Part shown: positions 11,150-20,789 of the stretch, in pieces
Position numbering within the stretch: position 1 is the stretch's first letter
Layout: each line of letters begins with the position of its first letter
Assembly (NCBI GenBank): GCA_937625935.1
Contig: OW569371.1
Span: 372,001-436,000 of the forward strand
DNA from: Tetramitus jugosus
Taxonomy: Eukaryota > Heterolobosea > Eutetramitea > Acrasida > Vahlkampfiidae
DNA length: 64,000 nucleotides
Direction of reading: 5' to 3'
Program-made: the position numbers and the translations under genes
The notes under the pieces: generated by a model
Seen by the model: only the letters and a program-made list of their open reading frames with translations
What the model was told of the DNA's origin: nothing
Database searches by the model: none

Positions 11150-12673
11150 TTAGAATTGATAGTCCTTGGCAAGGACAGCAGATGGCACCAATGATTCAAT
11201 ACCACACTCATCTTCACCACGAACAATCTTGAAGTATCCGTCAATACCCCAAGCAGTTCCCCAACTGTTCTTAACGAGCCAGTACTTAGTTCCATTCTCA
11301 ACACCCCAACCGACAACCAAAACAACGTGGTTAGTAACAACAAAGTGTGGCTCTGGAGCCATCATTTCAGTTTGTTCAACATGCTTGTAGATACCGCCAT
11401 GATAGTTCATGAAATCTCTGTGGACTTCGAATGACACAGAAATTGGTCCATACTTCAAAATGTTCTTCATCATACCTTCTTCGGTAGTGGATCCATAGTA
11501 TCCCTTCTCACCATCTTGATTGACATAGTAGTAATCTTCGACGTGGTATCTGGCATAACTTCCGAAACGGTCAACTGGGCAGGTACCGTCAGATCCATTG
11601 TAGACGGCATAGACCTCAGGTAGAATACCAAAGTCTTGAGCATACTTGGAGATCAAATATGGGAAACCACCTTCGCATCCTTGAGAGTAAGCTGAACAAG
11701 AGACAATTTCTTGAGGACTCAAAATTGTTTTGTCAGTCAACTGGGATTGAACGAGCAAACGTGCCTCGAACATGGCAGTAGCAGCAAATGCATAGCAACT
11801 TCCGCAGCTTTGTTGATTACGAACAGGAGAGACATAGTTCTTTCCGTCAACATTTCTCCAGTCAAACTGTTGAGGCAAATCTTTGCTGACGTCAACAGAG
11901 AACTTGTTCTTGTTGAACTCTCTCATCATTTTCATGTGCTTTGCTCTGGCATCACGTCTAAACTTTGGCAAAGCGATAGCACCAGACATCTTTCTCACTT
12001 GATCGACAGTAGCTCCTGACTTAATGTGACGAGCTGGACCAGCAGTCCACAATTTTTGAGCCTTGTTCACAACTTCAATCAATTCTTGATCGTGCTTGAA
12101 TGGAATGGATTTTTGAGCGGCAAACACTTGACTATTCTTCTTGTAGGTGAATTGCTTGTTCACTCTGGCGTCACCATTGGTTTGAACAGCACGGAAGCAA
12201 CCGAAACGAGGTGCCAACAGACCCTTCTTGTGATACCAACCAGTAAATGTCTTATAGCAATTGGAAACGACAGTGTCTCCATTTTGAGTATAGTTAAAGA
12301 AGGCAAAAAACTTGTAGTCACCCAACTCAACTTCAAATCCCTGATCATAAATCAATGTCCAAGTTCCTGTGCTCTCCTTATTGTTCAAATCTTGAACAAA
12401 GTTTGGATCAGTGCTGCCTGGAGCAAGAGCAAGGTCCATTGTAGTAGCGATTGGCACCTTGTCTGATGGCAATGGAGAGTCGTGTTGACACAAGCTATGG
12501 ACCACATCTTTGCCATACTTGAAATCACTGAGATAGAAGCGCCAGTCTCCCTTGATTTGAGGGTATTCACAATGAACTGGGAAATCAGCCTTTGAGAAGC
12601 TACAGAGAGCAATCAACACAGCAGTCGTCGTCAACAACAACAGCAATGCCGATGAAATTTTGGAGTAAATCAT
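11150..12673 (-). CDS. CTSC: Dipeptidyl peptidase I (cathepsin C)
   Basis: 507-aa papain-family (C1A) protease. The start at 12673 begins a signal peptide (residues 1-26, with a leucine-rich core). Next come the cathepsin C exclusion domain (CEYPQIKGDWRFYL onwards), a propeptide, and the mature peptidase. The peptidase carries CGSC with catalytic Cys293, His449 in NHVVLVVGWG, and Asn469 in VKNSWG. Cathepsin C removes dipeptides from N-termini in lysosomes and can activate other proteases. The whole domain set is present with no break. The upstream in-frame TTG is ignored because the ATG places the signal peptide at the N-terminus. It lies 103 bp downstream of the enkurin start on the same strand. 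Confidence 0.95.
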   Translation of the reverse strand: MIYSKISSALLLLLTTTAVLIALCSFSKADFPVHCEYPQIKGDWRFYLSDFKYGKDVVHSLCQHDSPLPSDKVPIATTMDLALAPGSTDPNFVQDLNNKESTGTWTLIYDQGFEVELGDYKFFAFFNYTQNGDTVVSNCYKTFTGWYHKKGLLAPRFGCFRAVQTNGDARVNKQFTYKKNSQVFAAQKSIPFKHDQELIEVVNKAQKLWTAGPARHIKSGATVDQVRKMSGAIALPKFRRDARAKHMKMMREFNKNKFSVDVSKDLPQQFDWRNVDGKNYVSPVRNQQSCGSCYAFAATAMFEARLLVQSQLTDKTILSPQEIVSCSAYSQGCEGGFPYLISKYAQDFGILPEVYAVYNGSDGTCPVDRFGSYARYHVEDYYYVNQDGEKGYYGSTTEEGMMKNILKYGPISVSFEVHRDFMNYHGGIYKHVEQTEMMAPEPHFVVTNHVVLVVGWGVENGTKYWLVKNSWGTAWGIDGYFKIVRGEDECGIESLVPSAVLAKDYQF

Positions 12674-12784
12674 TTTTTGTTTGTTTCTGTGAACGTGTTT
12701 TTTTTTTGCACCATCATCCAAGGTGGAGGAGTTCGGTTTTTATTTCATTGTTGAAGAACTCCGCTTCTCCGGGAACTCCATGTT

Positions 12785-13639
12785 TCATTCCTTAAGAGAC
12801 GTGATAGATGATACATCATCAGTTGTTTTCGTAGTAGGATGATAGGAATACTTTTGACAAAAGTGGACAGCATTTTGATAAATGTTGACCTGACTGGGAA
12901 ACTTTGCATTCTGTTCAATGGTGCCCCAGGTGACCCAACCACACTGATTACACATGGCAAACACATCATTCTCTTCAAACACATTTTCATGCACCTTCCC
13001 ACGCACAGCATTCTTATCCTCTACAGGTGTATTCACACCATTGCACTTGCTGCATCTCGTAAACATTCGATCCTGAATGAACACAATCCTCAATGCATTT
13101 ACAATCTCTGACAATTGCTTCTTTCTTCCAATGACATTGACCCAATAATAATCATACTCGTATTCCTCACTAATCTCACTCTGCACCATGTCCAATTGAT
13201 CTTCCAAGTGCTCCAACGTATCTTCATCCCACTCCTCTTCACTATGACTGCTCTTGTACTCGTTCAGTTGTGCATTGAATTTTTGCCACTTTTTCCTTCG
13301 ATTCGTAGATCGTTGAAACTCAATTTGAATTCGATTCACAAGCTTCTTACTCCGAGTGATCACAATGCGGTCCTCCAGCCTTGCCAAGTGCAACAAATAA
13401 GCATCTGTATAGCTATCTTCATATGCGCAGTCAATTCCTAATAAACGAAGGTGTTTGGCCACTCCAGGGAGAGAAGGATCAACAATGTACTTTAAATCAT
13501 TGCCATTGATAGATTCCAATGTTTTCTTTGGAATGTGACCATCACCACAACTACTACCACTACTACTGCCATTACTGCTATTTTCATTGTCATTTTCATC
13601 ATCTACACCATTCAGCGACGATATCGTATCTGGCTCCAT
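12785..13639 (-). CDS. Mut7-C RNase-domain protein with zinc ribbon
   Basis: 284 aa. After an acidic Ser/Asn-rich leader (about 45 residues), the protein carries DPSLPGVAKHLRLLGIDC and, 30 residues on, LEDRIVITRSKKL. This is the pattern of the Mut7-C domain (PIN-like fold, DxxLgrlAxxLRxLG...LTRD). The C-terminal part has CSKC and CNQCGWVTWGTI, the zinc ribbon found in the same family. The aspartate usually following LTR is Ser here (ITRSKK), so catalysis may differ. The family includes the C-terminal region of C. elegans MUT-7 and stand-alone bacterial proteins; the RNase role is inferred. It is divergent from the next gene, with 164 bp shared. Confidence 0.8.
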   Translation of the reverse strand: MEPDTISSLNGVDDENDNENSSNGSSSGSSCGDGHIPKKTLESINGNDLKYIVDPSLPGVAKHLRLLGIDCAYEDSYTDAYLLHLARLEDRIVITRSKKLVNRIQIEFQRSTNRRKKWQKFNAQLNEYKSSHSEEEWDEDTLEHLEDQLDMVQSEISEEYEYDYYWVNVIGRKKQLSEIVNALRIVFIQDRMFTRCSKCNGVNTPVEDKNAVRGKVHENVFEENDVFAMCNQCGWVTWGTIEQNAKFPSQVNIYQNAVHFCQKYSYHPTTKTTDDVSSITSLKE

Positions 13640-13803
13640 TTATATGCTGCTCTGTCTGTCTGCCTTGTTCTAGTTTTTGTTTCTTGAGGTCGGTGTTATT
13701 TGGAATTCGCACTTCAATGAATGCAGAGAACCGAATCCAAATATAAAACCAGGTAGAATCGAAGTGTCAAATATCAAACGATCACCCAACAAAAAAACCA
13801 AAA

Positions 13804-15543
13804 ATGAAACAAAGACAGCAACAATTGCAATCTCTGTTGCAACAGGCATACACCAAATATCCATTCTCTCTTCCAAGCAACAAGATTCCTATTCAATATG
13901 GAACAGCAGGATTCCGTACCGATGCCTCCTATCTTTCTTCCGTCATGTTTACTGTCGGAGTTTTAGCTTCCATCCGTAGTTTGTCCATGGAGGGAAAAGG
14001 TGTCGGTGTGATGATTACGGCGAGTCATAATGAAGCTCAGGACAATGGAGTGAAGCTTATTGATCCATCTGGTGAGATGATGAGTCAAGAGTGGGAACCA
14101 TTGGCCGTTCAATTGGCAAATGCAAAGAATGAGCACGAGCTATGGGATCAACTGGTATCCGTTGTCAAAAACACACTCTCCATTGATCTCGCTCGCGCAG
14201 AAGAACAAGAAGACAATAATAGAGGGTACTGTGTGATGGTTGGAAGAGATACGAGACCAAGCAGCTTGGAATTCTTTGAGGCTGTAAGGAGTGGTGCTCA
14301 TTTGTTGGGTGATGTCATGGGTTGGAGAGTCAATGTGATTGATTATGGATTGGTTACTACTCCACAACTGCACTACATGGTCCATTTCAATAATCTGAAC
14401 AAGAAAGATGAAGAAAATGTGATTCAGAAGGAACCTATTGAGACGTACTACAGGAATATCGCGAACGCATACAAGGCAATGATTAGAGAAAAACAAGATG
14501 ATTCCTCCTCTTTGAAAAGAAGAGTGTTTGTTGATTGCGCGTATGGTGTAGGGGCTGTTGGATTGAAGGGATTCGCTTCTGAACTTGAAAATGAGTTTGA
14601 ATTGGTCGCTGTCAATGATTTTAATCCAGATCAAGACGGTATTCATTTGAAGTTGAACAAGAATTGTGGAGCCGAGTATGTCCAGAAGCAAAAGAAGGCT
14701 CCATTGAACTATGATTCGAGTGTGACGAGATATATGGCTAGTGTCGACGGAGATGCTGATCGTATCGTGTATTTTTATGTAAATCAGAATGGAGAATTTT
14801 GTTTGATTGATGGGGATAAGATTGCCACCTTGCTAGCCAGATTTATTGATGAGCATTTGAGTGCTTCTGGTTTGGATCTGGAGTTGGGAGTAGTGCAAAC
14901 TGCGTATGCTAATGGTGCATCAAGACAGTACTTGAAACAAAGCGTGAAGAAGCCTGCAAATGTTTGTTGTGTTGCCACAGGAGTGAAGCATTTGCATCAT
15001 AAGGCAAAGGAGTTTGATATTGGTGTATATTTTGAGGCTAATGGACATGGAACCGTTTTATTCAGTGAAAGAGCAAAATCTCTCATCGAGCAAACTTATA
15101 GTACTGGTATTAGTGACGCAAACGGGCAGAGATCGATCAATATTCTTCGAGCAATGCTAGATATTATCAACCCTGCAATTGGTGATGCATTCAGTGATTT
15201 ATTAGTTTGCGAAGCAATTTTGTACATTTACAACTGGAGTTACGAACAATGGGATCAAACACTATACACCGATTATCCAAGCGTACAATCAAAGAAGTAC
15301 ATCAAAGATCATACATTTAGAAGTAAAATGCGCACTACACCTGACGAAACAAGACTTGAAGAACCAAAGGAAATGCAAGACGCTCTTGATGTGCTTGTAA
15401 GGAAGTCCAGTGGACGACGTACTTTTGTGCGTGCATCAGGAACGGAAGATGTTATTCGAGTATATGCGGAAGCTCCCTCTCAATCTGATGCTGAAGATCT
15501 TGCATCTTCCGTTGAAGACGTAATTTCCCAATTCTTCAAGTAA
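13804..15543 (+). CDS. PGM3: Phosphoacetylglucosamine mutase
   Basis: 579 aa, alpha-D-phosphohexomutase superfamily, AGM1 branch. Visible motifs are YGTAGFRT near residue 32, the active-site serine loop ITASHNEAQDNG (phospho-Ser74), the magnesium loop DGDADR at 315-320, EANGHGT in the sugar-binding loop, and RASGTEDVIRVYAEA in the C-terminal phosphate-binding domain. The enzyme turns GlcNAc-6-phosphate into GlcNAc-1-phosphate for UDP-GlcNAc synthesis (N-glycans, GPI anchors, cyst wall). Length is normal for the family. Its 5' side faces the Mut7-C gene across a 164-bp shared promoter interval. Confidence 0.95.
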   Translation: MKQRQQQLQSLLQQAYTKYPFSLPSNKIPIQYGTAGFRTDASYLSSVMFTVGVLASIRSLSMEGKGVGVMITASHNEAQDNGVKLIDPSGEMMSQEWEPLAVQLANAKNEHELWDQLVSVVKNTLSIDLARAEEQEDNNRGYCVMVGRDTRPSSLEFFEAVRSGAHLLGDVMGWRVNVIDYGLVTTPQLHYMVHFNNLNKKDEENVIQKEPIETYYRNIANAYKAMIREKQDDSSSLKRRVFVDCAYGVGAVGLKGFASELENEFELVAVNDFNPDQDGIHLKLNKNCGAEYVQKQKKAPLNYDSSVTRYMASVDGDADRIVYFYVNQNGEFCLIDGDKIATLLARFIDEHLSASGLDLELGVVQTAYANGASRQYLKQSVKKPANVCCVATGVKHLHHKAKEFDIGVYFEANGHGTVLFSERAKSLIEQTYSTGISDANGQRSINILRAMLDIINPAIGDAFSDLLVCEAILYIYNWSYEQWDQTLYTDYPSVQSKKYIKDHTFRSKMRTTPDETRLEEPKEMQDALDVLVRKSSGRRTFVRASGTEDVIRVYAEAPSQSDAEDLASSVEDVISQFFK

Positions 15544-15639
15544 AGGAAGAAGAAACCATTGACACCATTTATTTTGCAAGTCTGAATACAATTGAGATTA
15601 CTCTCGATCTAATTGTTTGTGATAAATCATTCACGACAT

Positions 15640-17307
15640 TTACAAATCTCTTGAATACAATTGACGTTGTTCTGGCTTGAGAACAAAATTTGTAGCTTCT
15701 TGATAACTATGTGCGGCCCTTAACACCAACGCTTCAGACCACAGTGGTCCAACAATCTGCAATCCAACAGGGAATGAGTTCATCTCATTGGCCACAGGTT
15801 CCTTGCGATCAATCCAACCACAAGGTACAGATGCTGCAGGTTGTTTTGTAAGATTGAATGGATAAGTGTAAGGTGTCCAAGACCACCATCTATCCTTGTC
15901 CTCCGCCTTGTTGATTGACTCTGGTGAATTGTCTTTCACATCTTTCCATTTTGTGCAATGATTCTCAGATACCTCTTGGTTGACTGGGAATGGAGGAATT
16001 GGCAAAGTTGGAGTTATGAGTAGATCATACTTTGCGTGAAAATCGTTCATTGCTCTTCCCAGTGAAGCTCTTGTGAACTCTGCTCCCATTACATCAACGG
16101 ATGTCATTTTCAAACCATTGTCCGCAACTTGTTTAAGACCAGGATCCAGGTATGACATGATCTCCTCCTTGTTGTCGTACTTTGAAAACTTCTTGTCCAT
16201 TAAGTTGGCTGCTCCACATGACCAAAGAGTCTTAAAAGCCTTGTAAGTATCAAATTGACTGATTGGAGGATCAGTATACTCCACAATTGCTCCTAAACTC
16301 TCAAACACTTTAGCAGCCTCCTTCACGCAATCTATAATCTCTGGGTCGCAATAGGGTACATATCCACCGAGGTACAAACTGACTGCGATTCTCAATCCCT
16401 TTACACCATTCTTCAGACTATCACTGTACGGATGTTCACCCAAAGATAAGGATGACTCAGGAAGAACACTGTATGGATCTTTTGGATGTGGCTTTCCGAT
16501 TGCATCCATCATCAGTGCTGCATCTTCAACAGTCAGAGTCATAGGACCTACATGGGACAGTGTACCAAATGCAGATGGAGGCGCATGAGCTACTCTAGCA
16601 AATGTTGCCTTGAGAGTTGATGTACCGGACCAACAAGCAGGTATACGCACACTTCCACCAGCATCTGTGCCGAGAGACATGGGTCCCATGCCCAAAGCTA
16701 CAGCAGTTCCTGATCCTCCACTACTACCGCCAGCAGAGAATCGATGATCAAAAGGATTTCCCGTATCACCAGTCAACGGACTTCTCGTCACACCCTCTAT
16801 TCACAATAATCAATTATTTTCACAATCATCATCGAAAAAAAAACATTACAAAGAGAGATTACAAAATCACTTACGCCAACCAAATTCCGGAGAAGTTACC
16901 TTTCCAACCAAAATGGCCCCTGCTTCCTTCAATCTCTGTACACTTGGTGAATCCTCTGTGTCAATAGGCACCTCACCATTAGGACTTCCTGTTTGAGCCA
17001 TACACCAAGCTCTACTGCCATAGTACGTTCTCCAACCAATGACCATGAGAATGTCCTTGACAGATACAGGAATACCTTCTAGTAATCGATTTGTTCCATT
17101 TTGGTACCTCTTGAGTGCTTCTTCACACTGACTCAACAAAATCTGTTCATCTTCCACAAAGTTGTAAGCTTTGACCTTGTGGTTGACTTGTTGAATGCGG
17201 AGAAGCACGTCTTGAATCACTTGACTTGGAGTGAACGTTTTGTCCTTGTACCCTTGAATGAGTTGAGAAGCTGTGAGAAAACACAAGCGATCAGAATGAG
17301 ATATCAT
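15640..17307 (-). CDS. Amidase-signature family hydrolase
   Basis: Two exons on the minus strand, 17307-16875 and 16796-15640, join across a 78-bp GTAAGT...ATAG intron (phase 1) to give 529 aa. The joined sequence FGWQGVTRSPLTG restores the family block before GGSSGGSG. The catalytic Ser-cisSer-Lys set is seen: Lys84 in PVSVKDI, the cis-Ser in GGSSGG, and Ser193 in TDAGGSVRIPA. Substrate specificity (fatty acid amides, acetamide, Glu-tRNA) cannot be inferred; this is not obviously GatA. The start is the first in-frame ATG. An upstream open stretch lacks an ATG and overlaps duplicated DNA. No signal peptide is evident. Confidence 0.88.
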
Positions 17308-17403
17308 GTTGTTTGCGGAGGAAAGGCCTTCAAAAACTTGATCTGATTTTTGTGTTGGCCAAGAATTTTTTCTGTGCAAAAGAAAAGGCGAAAAACCTTG
17401 GAC

Positions 17404-17826
17404 AAAATTATCCAAATATCGATTTTGCAAAAATCAAAGAAAAAAAAGAATACAACAAAAGGAGCATGTATTGCGGAGGACGTCAGTATTGCTATATGAA
17501 CTCTTCTGATCTACATCATAAGTTCATCCTGATCTTCAATGTTGTCCTCAGTGCCTTCATTGTCATCCTCCATCGGATCTCCCTCTTGTTGTTCATCAAC
17601 AACTTGAGAGTTGTTGTTGCTTTCAGAGATCTCTGCCAAGGATTGAGTTGCTTGATGATTCCAGTGAGTAACAACCTGGTTGGCTGAACTGGACAACATG
17701 TTGCTGGATCCTGGTAATATTACAGCCAATCCCAATCTTGGTTGGTTGTTGTCGATGCTTTGCTGCAATGTGACACTGAAGGGTGGGTTGTTGTTGTTCA
17801 TCTGGATAACAACCTGGATGCTCCCA
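17404..17826. repeat. Segmental duplication copy A
   Basis: The core (about 17495-17826) is nearly identical to 22445-22776 in the same orientation. I count about four differences over roughly 305 bp of the coding core. Similarity then fades through an A-rich left flank, upstream of the amidase gene. The right edge falls 33 bp before the next start codon. A shorter relative lies at about 21515-21710. Confidence 0.85.
17511..17801 (-). CDS. Small acidic protein, copy A (N-terminally truncated family member)
   Basis: 96 aa. The family is not recognised. The N-terminal half is Asn/Ser-rich with FSVTLQQ. The middle has NQVVTHWNHQATQSLAEIS, shared with two other genes in this window. The C-terminus is strongly acidic (EGDPMEDDNEGTEDN... 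DELMM). Compared with copy C at 22459-22812, the first 21 or so residues are missing because homology stops just upstream of the ATG, where an in-frame stop appears. It may therefore be a truncated and possibly silent copy. Its start lies only 57 bp from the divergent gene at 17859. Confidence 0.5.
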   Translation of the reverse strand: MNNNNPPFSVTLQQSIDNNQPRLGLAVILPGSSNMLSSSANQVVTHWNHQATQSLAEISESNNNSQVVDEQQEGDPMEDDNEGTEDNIEDQDELMM

Positions 17827-17858
17827 GGGCTCCAGTGTTAAATTAACATCGAATCAAG

Positions 17859-18326
17859 ATGCATCAAGCGACGATGATGACGAAGGGGATGAAGAGAGTG
17901 GAGGATGCAGTAGTTGAAACAACAAAAGACAGTAAGAGAAATCAGTTGACTCGTCAAAGGAGTAAAAACGATGTGAGCCAGAAGGATCAATTTCAAACCA
18001 AAAATATAGACTCTACATCAGGTGTGAGTGGGATTGTGAGGATTCACCGTCTTTTAAACCAACTCTTGTTCGTTGCAGAAGAGATCAAGTTGTTAGGAAC
18101 AATTCAGATCACTCTCTTCTTTGAATCCATGTTGCAGAAGCATTCTGGTATGATACCTAGTGAATCTTCGATAGAGCTGCTTATCTCTCAATGTCAAGAC
18201 AGTTTCACGATTCAAGAGTTTATGTACTTATTCGATTCGTTCGTTCAGGCGACCCTAGAATCTGAACTCGTATGGCCTTATCCTGCACCTCTCTATCTAG
18301 ATGTTAGTGAAATCTGGGGCCCGTAA
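17859..18326 (+). CDS. Hypothetical protein, 155 aa
   Basis: A basic, Lys/Arg/Gln-rich first third is followed by a helical segment (IHRLLNQLLFVAEEIKLL, then ITLFFESMLQKH) and an aromatic C-terminus. No family is recognised. In the +1 frame the first 22 codons read as an acidic Asp/Glu/Ser run that ends in a stop, so the annotated start could belong to a frame-disturbed gene. An AATAAA-like signal follows the stop within 15 bp. The copy-A duplication ends 33 bp upstream, so the original promoter may have been replaced. Confidence 0.5.
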   Translation: MHQATMMTKGMKRVEDAVVETTKDSKRNQLTRQRSKNDVSQKDQFQTKNIDSTSGVSGIVRIHRLLNQLLFVAEEIKLLGTIQITLFFESMLQKHSGMIPSESSIELLISQCQDSFTIQEFMYLFDSFVQATLESELVWPYPAPLYLDVSEIWGP

Positions 18327-18384
18327 AATAAATTCAACAATCCTGTTGTTTTTCTTTCATTCAACTGTCCTTGATTAGCCACTA

Positions 18385-18688
18385 TTAGAGCTCTAGATCT
18401 AGAGTAGGACACCACACTTGCTCACAATACATACACTTGTTGTTTGTTCGGTGCCAGTATGAGTAGATGAAGCATTCTCCATCTTTCTGACAAATCATCT
18501 GACATCAGATCAGGAAGAACAACATGAACCATAGTACTGGAAGTAAGCGAATAACTCTCATTTTATTATTTACAAGAGAGTGTCTCAAACAGTATGTCCA
18601 CATACATTGCATGAGGCTTTGAATTCACTTCTACAATAAGTGCATACTCTTTTGCGGATGTCCCTCAACAGTCTTCCTTCGAAAAACT
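18385..18688 (-). other. Candidate frameshifted RING-like zinc tail of the coiled-coil gene
   Basis: Reading minus from the A6 run at about 18690 in the -1 frame gives VCTYC, then CNVCGHT at 18591. A possible 92-bp intron (18590-18499, weak GTTTGA donor, GTCAG acceptor) then leads in phase to MICQKDGEC and NNKCMYCEQVWC, stopping at 18385. The spacing (C-x2-C-x8-C-x2-C-G-H-x3-C...K-C-x2-C) resembles a RING-type finger, which often follows a coiled coil in E3 ligases. Competing reading: the original frame continues past the TGA. A sequencing or assembly error in the homopolymer would explain the shift. Confidence 0.3.
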
Positions 18689-19048
18689 TTCTTTTTTCCA
18701 GGAGTTGAAATCTTCTTGCATCTTCATCAATCGGCTATGCATGAGGTTCAGCTTTTCATCTTTTTCTTTGTTGTGACGCTGAGCAAGTTCCAATGATTTC
18801 TTCAGTTCATTGAAACTTTTGTTGGCCTTCTCTAGGGTAGCACGCAATTCTTCTGCTTCAGTATTTGTTTCTGCTCTTGATTCTTTAATGAATTGGTGGA
18901 ATTCTTCAAAGCTCTGGAGCAAAGAACTAGGGGGGTATATATCGTTCTCCAGTTCATAAAAAACTGAAGGGCGGTCCTGCTGAAGGAATGCAACGGACTT
19001 GAAGTCAGTTATTGTATCTGAGATTCTACCTGTGGCCTGGAAGATCAT
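18665..19048 (-). CDS. Small coiled-coil protein; C-terminus uncertain
   Basis: 127 aa from the ATG at 19048 to the TGA at 18665. Residues about 55-120 are a predicted coiled coil (EELRATLEKANKSFNELKKS and on). The reading frame probably does not really end here. Past the TGA the same frame stays open for 36 codons, to a TAA beside an AATAAA. In the -1 frame, reached at a run of six A, there is a CxxC-x8-CxxCGH zinc-finger pattern. No family is recognised. See the separate entry for the tail. Confidence 0.55.
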   Translation of the reverse strand: MIFQATGRISDTITDFKSVAFLQQDRPSVFYELENDIYPPSSLLQSFEEFHQFIKESRAETNTEAEELRATLEKANKSFNELKKSLELAQRHNKEKDEKLNLMHSRLMKMQEDFNSWKKESFSKEDC

Positions 19049-19258
19049 TATTTGATTATTGTTGTTTTTTTGTTCAAAGAAAGTTCTTGTGGAAGAACAG
19101 GATCTTCTCGTTTTTATAGACAGCTGTAGATAGAATCTAGGCGCGAGTTTTTCTCTGACGCGGGAGTTTTTCAGCTGTTCTAAACCAGCGGGAGTTTTTC
19201 GGAGGGTGTTGAAAAAACATCCACTCAAACCAAAAACCACCCACCAATAAGCCATATC

Positions 19259-20090
19259 ATGAGTCAATCCTCCACTTCCTCGTCCTCCCCCTCCTCAGCA
19301 TCGTCACTTCCTCAGCACCATCACCACCACCACCAGATGAATCATCATCACTTCAAAAACGCATTGAAATGATTGATAGACGAGAAGCCAGTTTCGACCA
19401 TCATCATCATCATCAACTGATGAAAATCATTCAACAACAAATCATAACAAGAATAATAATAATAATGAGAAGAATCATGAAAATGTGGAGAATAGTGATG
19501 ATGATGATGATGATGATAATGATGAATACTTGGAATGGAGATCATTTCTGTTGCAACAAAAGAGAAAAACAGGATTCATGCACAAGGTTCAACTCTCTCC
19601 TCAGGAATGGTTGCATTTGATGGAGATGCGCACATTGAGACGAAAGAATGCTGCTTTGAATTCAAGTAACAATGGTGTTAGTGGTGTGATTGATGATAAT
19701 GATGATGGGATACTCATATGAACCCAATTCTGCAGAGAGAGAGATGATTTGAGTAGTGGTGGTGGTGGTGGTTCGATTAGTTCCATCTCGACAACAGCGA
19801 GTCGATCGAATTGGACCAATGCATCATCACAAAAATGGAAGAATAATCGTGGTCCTAGTGTTGATCTGCAAAATCCCACAAATCAATCAGCGATTTTCCT
19901 TCCAGAAACCAAGGCTCGAAAAAAATTTTGGTGTCGGCTGAGAGCACATCGCCGCTCGTCATGCTTGCGAAGATCATCGCCGCCTCCAGGCCAAAAAAAT
20001 AGGCAGCGACGCATCGAAAGTCCATTTTCGTCGCACGTTGAGCAGAACGCCCCAACCTTGAAAGTTCTCCCTCCTCAAATGAAAGGATGA
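19259..20090 (+). pseudogene. Frame-disrupted low-complexity coding region
   Basis: Protein-like sequence moves through three frames. From the ATG at 19259 a Ser/Pro/His run ends at a stop at 19370-19372. The next frame carries PPPPDESSSLQKRIEMIDRR. The third frame carries an Asn/Asp-rich run, then EYLEWRSFLLQQKRKTG and SPQEWLHLMEMRTLRRK. The frame changes fall exactly at (ACC)n and (CAT)n tracts, as replication slippage would produce. A TGA at 19719 could be removed by a GTAACA...CAGAG intron of about 70 bp. That would lead into a Gly/Ser-rich and then basic segment ending at 20090. Either a decaying gene or one with unresolved small introns. Confidence 0.35.
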
Positions 20091-20272
20091 TGTGTTGTGT
20101 GGACAACCAGTCAACGGTTCCCGATTGAAGGAACCAAAGGAGAACAGCAAGAACAAAACAATATCACACACAACAACGATTCTTTCCATGCATGAAGAAT
20201 GACACCAACACAACTTCTTCTCACAAATAATTAATAATTTACACAATTTTGTTTGTTCTCCACCAGAGAACC

Positions 20273-20297
20273 AGAGAGAGAGAGAGAGAGAGAGAGA
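20273..20297. repeat. (AG)n microsatellite
   Basis: Twelve or so uninterrupted AG dinucleotides followed by two near-perfect AGAGAG fragments, in the spacer between the disrupted region and the acidic two-exon gene. Confidence 0.95.
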
Positions 20298-20344
20298 CAA
20301 GCAGAGAGACGCCACATCAACAACATCCTTAGTCATTCATACAT

Positions 20345-20789
20345 TCATTCCATGTGGACACCAATGATCCTTGTTGTTGAGGAAGGTCCTCTGTCTCTTT
20401 CATCATCATCATCATCACCACCACTAATAGAAGCTCCACTATACACAGTCACTCCAATCATCATACTCTCCAAATCCCAAGCAACAACAAGGTTATTTTT
20501 TAAGTTACTCATCACATGAAGTATCCATTGGATCATCATATGGTCCTTGTTGAGGAGGTATTGGCAAGAGTGGATGTCCACCAACTGTTGCACCATTGCC
20601 ACCATTGGAATTGGCAAATGTGGAATGATGGATGGTGATGGTAGTAGTAACCTTGGTCGGAGAGTATGGATTCTGGGGATCATTGAGTACTTCTTGATGA
20701 TGGTGTACCGTCTGTTGGGAGTACGACATTTGGTTAGATCTTGACTGCAACTCTTGTTGCTGGAATAGAAATCGATTGAAGTTGTCCAT
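20345..20789 (-). CDS. Hypothetical acidic-tailed protein, two exons
   Basis: Exons 20789-20509 and 20438-20345 join across a 70-bp GTAACT...TATAG intron (phase 2) to give 124 aa. Without splicing the first exon stops two codons later. With it, the protein runs on into a Gly/Asp-rich acidic tail and then a short basic end. The first exon is Gln/Asn/Thr-rich, with TTTITIHH and PYDDPMDTSCDD. The family is not recognised, but the style resembles the nearby acidic duplicated genes (copies A-C). The ATG sits in a good context (GCCATGG). Confidence 0.5.

Noticed and set aside
18393..18560. Minus-strand signal-peptide-like frame with an in-frame TGA before six cysteines, as a tiny selenoprotein
   Set aside because: An overlapping frame (36 residues, MVHVVLPDLMSDDLSERW) is equally protein-like, the TGA context lacks a visible SECIS, and the cysteine part can be the last exon of the RING-like tail.
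19719..19721. TGA read as sense (code reassignment)
   Set aside because: Many clear genes here end at TGA (for example ORFs at 690-692, 5160-5162 and 28392-28394), so a general reassignment is ruled out.
19855..20106. Minus-strand 83-codon frame opposite the Gly/Ser-rich region
   Set aside because: Protein-like in part, but it overlaps the better plus-strand reading and has no supporting neighbour or motif.
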